A program made the position numbers and the translations under genes. Positions 62,201 to 64,000 of a DNA stretch of 64,000 nt are shown one piece after another (the first letter of the stretch is position 1; every line of letters begins with the position of its first letter). Source of the stretch: Callaeas wilsoni (lineage: Eukaryota; Chordata; Aves; Passeriformes; Callaeidae); the NCBI GenBank assembly GCA_013398955.1, contig VWPU01005239.1, positions 1 to 64,000 on the forward strand, in the 5' to 3' direction. The notes beneath the pieces were generated by a model. The model saw only the letters and a program-made list of their open reading frames with translations, searched no databases and was not told the DNA's origin.

Positions 62201-64000
62201 TTGGTTCAGTTTCTGCCCTACAGAGTGGATGCAGGCTCTATTCAGACTAGATGTTATTGAATTCTTAGCACAGCCATTAAAGAAGATGGCAAGAGGACTG
62301 GGAGAAATGATGATCACCACTGAATTCCATTAAGTCCTAGAAAAATCTCTCCATGTAGCAAATTTCTTTATAATATCCATCAGGGACCAGAGAGCATTGT
62401 GGTGTAAGGATGATCCACACAAAAATTGCCAATAAATAATGCTGGCTCATAATTTTGTGTCTCAGATCTCAGTGGGAAAATGAGACACAACTGTAAGATA
62501 TAATTAGTAAGTTCCTGAATAGATGAAGTGAGGAAACTTTGAAATTCTTAGCTTTAAGTTGGTTTTCAAGTGCTACATTTAATTCTTGTAATATTCCCAA
62601 TGTTCCTCCAAGATTAATTGACTGTCTTGGACAATTTTCATAGCAACAAGGAACTTTACCACAACACCCAAGGAGTGCCCTGCCCTCAGAAGTGGGCTTG
62701 AACGTTCCCTGAAGCAAACTCGTGTTATGGATATCTGGTGCCAGTGCAAGGTGGGAGAGGAGCAATGGCCATTTGGGGTCCCGTTCTGCAGGATGGAAAT
62801 GATCAGGCTCCAGTTGCTGCTGGTGCACTGTGTACATCTGGCTGGCTTGGACTCTGGCCCCTAACAGCCTAGAGAGGAAAGTTTTACATCAGCAAGTGTA
62901 TTTTGTTGTTGTTGTTGTGTAAATATGCTGCTATACAAGCAGCAGGATGGTGGAAATAGCAGTTACAACTGATTGAGTTCTGAAGATCACAAATCTTCTC
63001 CAACAAGTAGGCATCATGCAGTTCAGCTGTCATAGGGCTTATGGAAATGGGTGAACCAAAGCAGGCATAGAATTACAGCAATAAATCAGTTTATACCTGC
63101 TTCTTGCCTCAGTGTCAACGAGACTGTGTTCTGACCTACATGTAGCTAGAAATTTGAACTAAATTAGAAATTAATCTAAAGTAATCTAGTTTCTGTTTTG
63201 CAAATGAATACCGTAATTTTACTGTCCATGTCCAGAGAAGAACCAAAGTGAAAGCAGTTTTTGCTAATGGAACAGCTGTTGCAATTTTTTGGTCCTATCT
63301 CCCATTCCCCACATCTCCATTCAAACACAAGAATAAAGCAACTGATGGTGCACATTACAGCAAATATGGCATTTCAATAATTCTTCATCTCTTTTGTCAA
63401 TTTATACTGTGCTCTTTGGAAATCTGAAGACCTATTGCTTTTATTCATACCAGAAAGCTACGACAGATGACTTGCCAAAGAGGTCTACCTGCTTCTGGTT
63501 CTCAAATGCCATTTACTTAAAGATTTAATGCCATTTTAACACTCCTAATTCCAGAACACCAACTCACATCTGGTTTCTTGCTACATTACAGAAAACAATA
63601 CCCAAGCTTCTTCTATGCCAAGATGAGAAGTATATTTTATCTAGGGGACAGAAGTAACATTTGAAGACAATTCACAAATCTGGCTTCCAACTGAGTGGAA
63701 ACCATAAAAGGTCATTATGAAAGATAAAAGTTGTTTTGAGGAAGATTTTAAGCGGGGAAGTCTTGTTTCTTATATATTTGTGCCATGAAGTTCCGCTTTT
63801 GATTGCAACCCACCTATTTAAGGGGGTACAAATTTTGATTGAAAACTTCTTCTCTAAAGGGTTCAGATTTATGATTCTTTCCTGATTTTGACTGAAAAAA
63901 AATCAACATCAACTCTTTTGTTTCAACTAAAACATTTGAAAAGATTATTTTGTTTCAAGATTTGGGATTTGAATATTTCTGAATTTTGCTCTGAGAAGCA
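59259..64000. other. Right-hand stretch, no recognised gene
   Basis: ORFs such as 59598-59924 and 62469-62837 on the minus strand lack recognisable domains. The former lies in a GC-richer patch that may be an unclassified interspersed repeat. A (TTG)5 repeat lies at about 62903-62917. Confidence 0.5.

Noticed and set aside
62469..62837. 122-codon minus-strand ORF near the right end
   Set aside because: Composition is unremarkable, no family is recognised and no splice partner is visible.
1..64000. CRISPR arrays, bacterial operons or defence systems
   Set aside because: The window is vertebrate nuclear DNA with spliced genes and CR1/ERV repeats. The short tandem repeats seen are microsatellites or small duplications.

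Overview
This is a vertebrate nuclear window, almost certainly from a bird. The evidence is 3'-truncated CR1 LINE copies with the avian-type terminus, LTRs of the abundant avian TGTATTGGGTCTGGCTG ERVL-like family, and split genes with GT-AG introns. Base composition is AT-rich apart from one CpG-rich promoter. All coding sequence I can support lies on the minus strand.

Layout. Positions 1-10.9 kb are intergenic, holding one or two CR1 scraps and one unexplained short ORF behind a strong splice acceptor (1103-1270). Positions 11.9-35.75 kb hold the complete minus-strand gene CIP2A (cancerous inhibitor of PP2A, KIAA1524). I rebuilt it as 21 exons that join in frame to a 909-residue protein; human CIP2A is about 905. 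The first two-thirds is an armadillo-like helical domain and the last third a coiled coil. Intron 10 is a textbook U12-type AT-AC intron. Positions 35.75-36.6 kb are a CpG-rich, probably bidirectional promoter with a TISU/YY1 element. In mammals DZIP3 starts head-to-head here, but I find no DZIP3 coding exon in the next 28 kb.

Positions 41.6-48.0 kb hold a second minus-strand gene of four exons. It encodes a single small SH2 domain of the SAP/EAT-2 family (about 135 residues), closest by eye to SH2D1B (EAT-2), an adaptor of SLAM-family receptors in lymphocytes. An ERVL-like LTR sits in its intron 2 and other LTR-like pieces flank it. From 48.3 to 64 kb I see no gene, only repeats (a minus-oriented LTR near 49 kb, a second ERVL-like LTR near 58.5-59.1 kb, a TG microsatellite) and unassigned sequence.

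The two genes do not form a pathway: CIP2A acts on PP2A/MYC and mitotic DNA-break tethering, SH2D1B in immune-receptor signalling. Most notable are the AT-AC intron, an out-of-frame TISU start above CIP2A, a SH2D1B-like gene beside CIP2A whose predicted tail carries a YxN motif, and same-orientation LTRs bracketing two SH2D1B exons.
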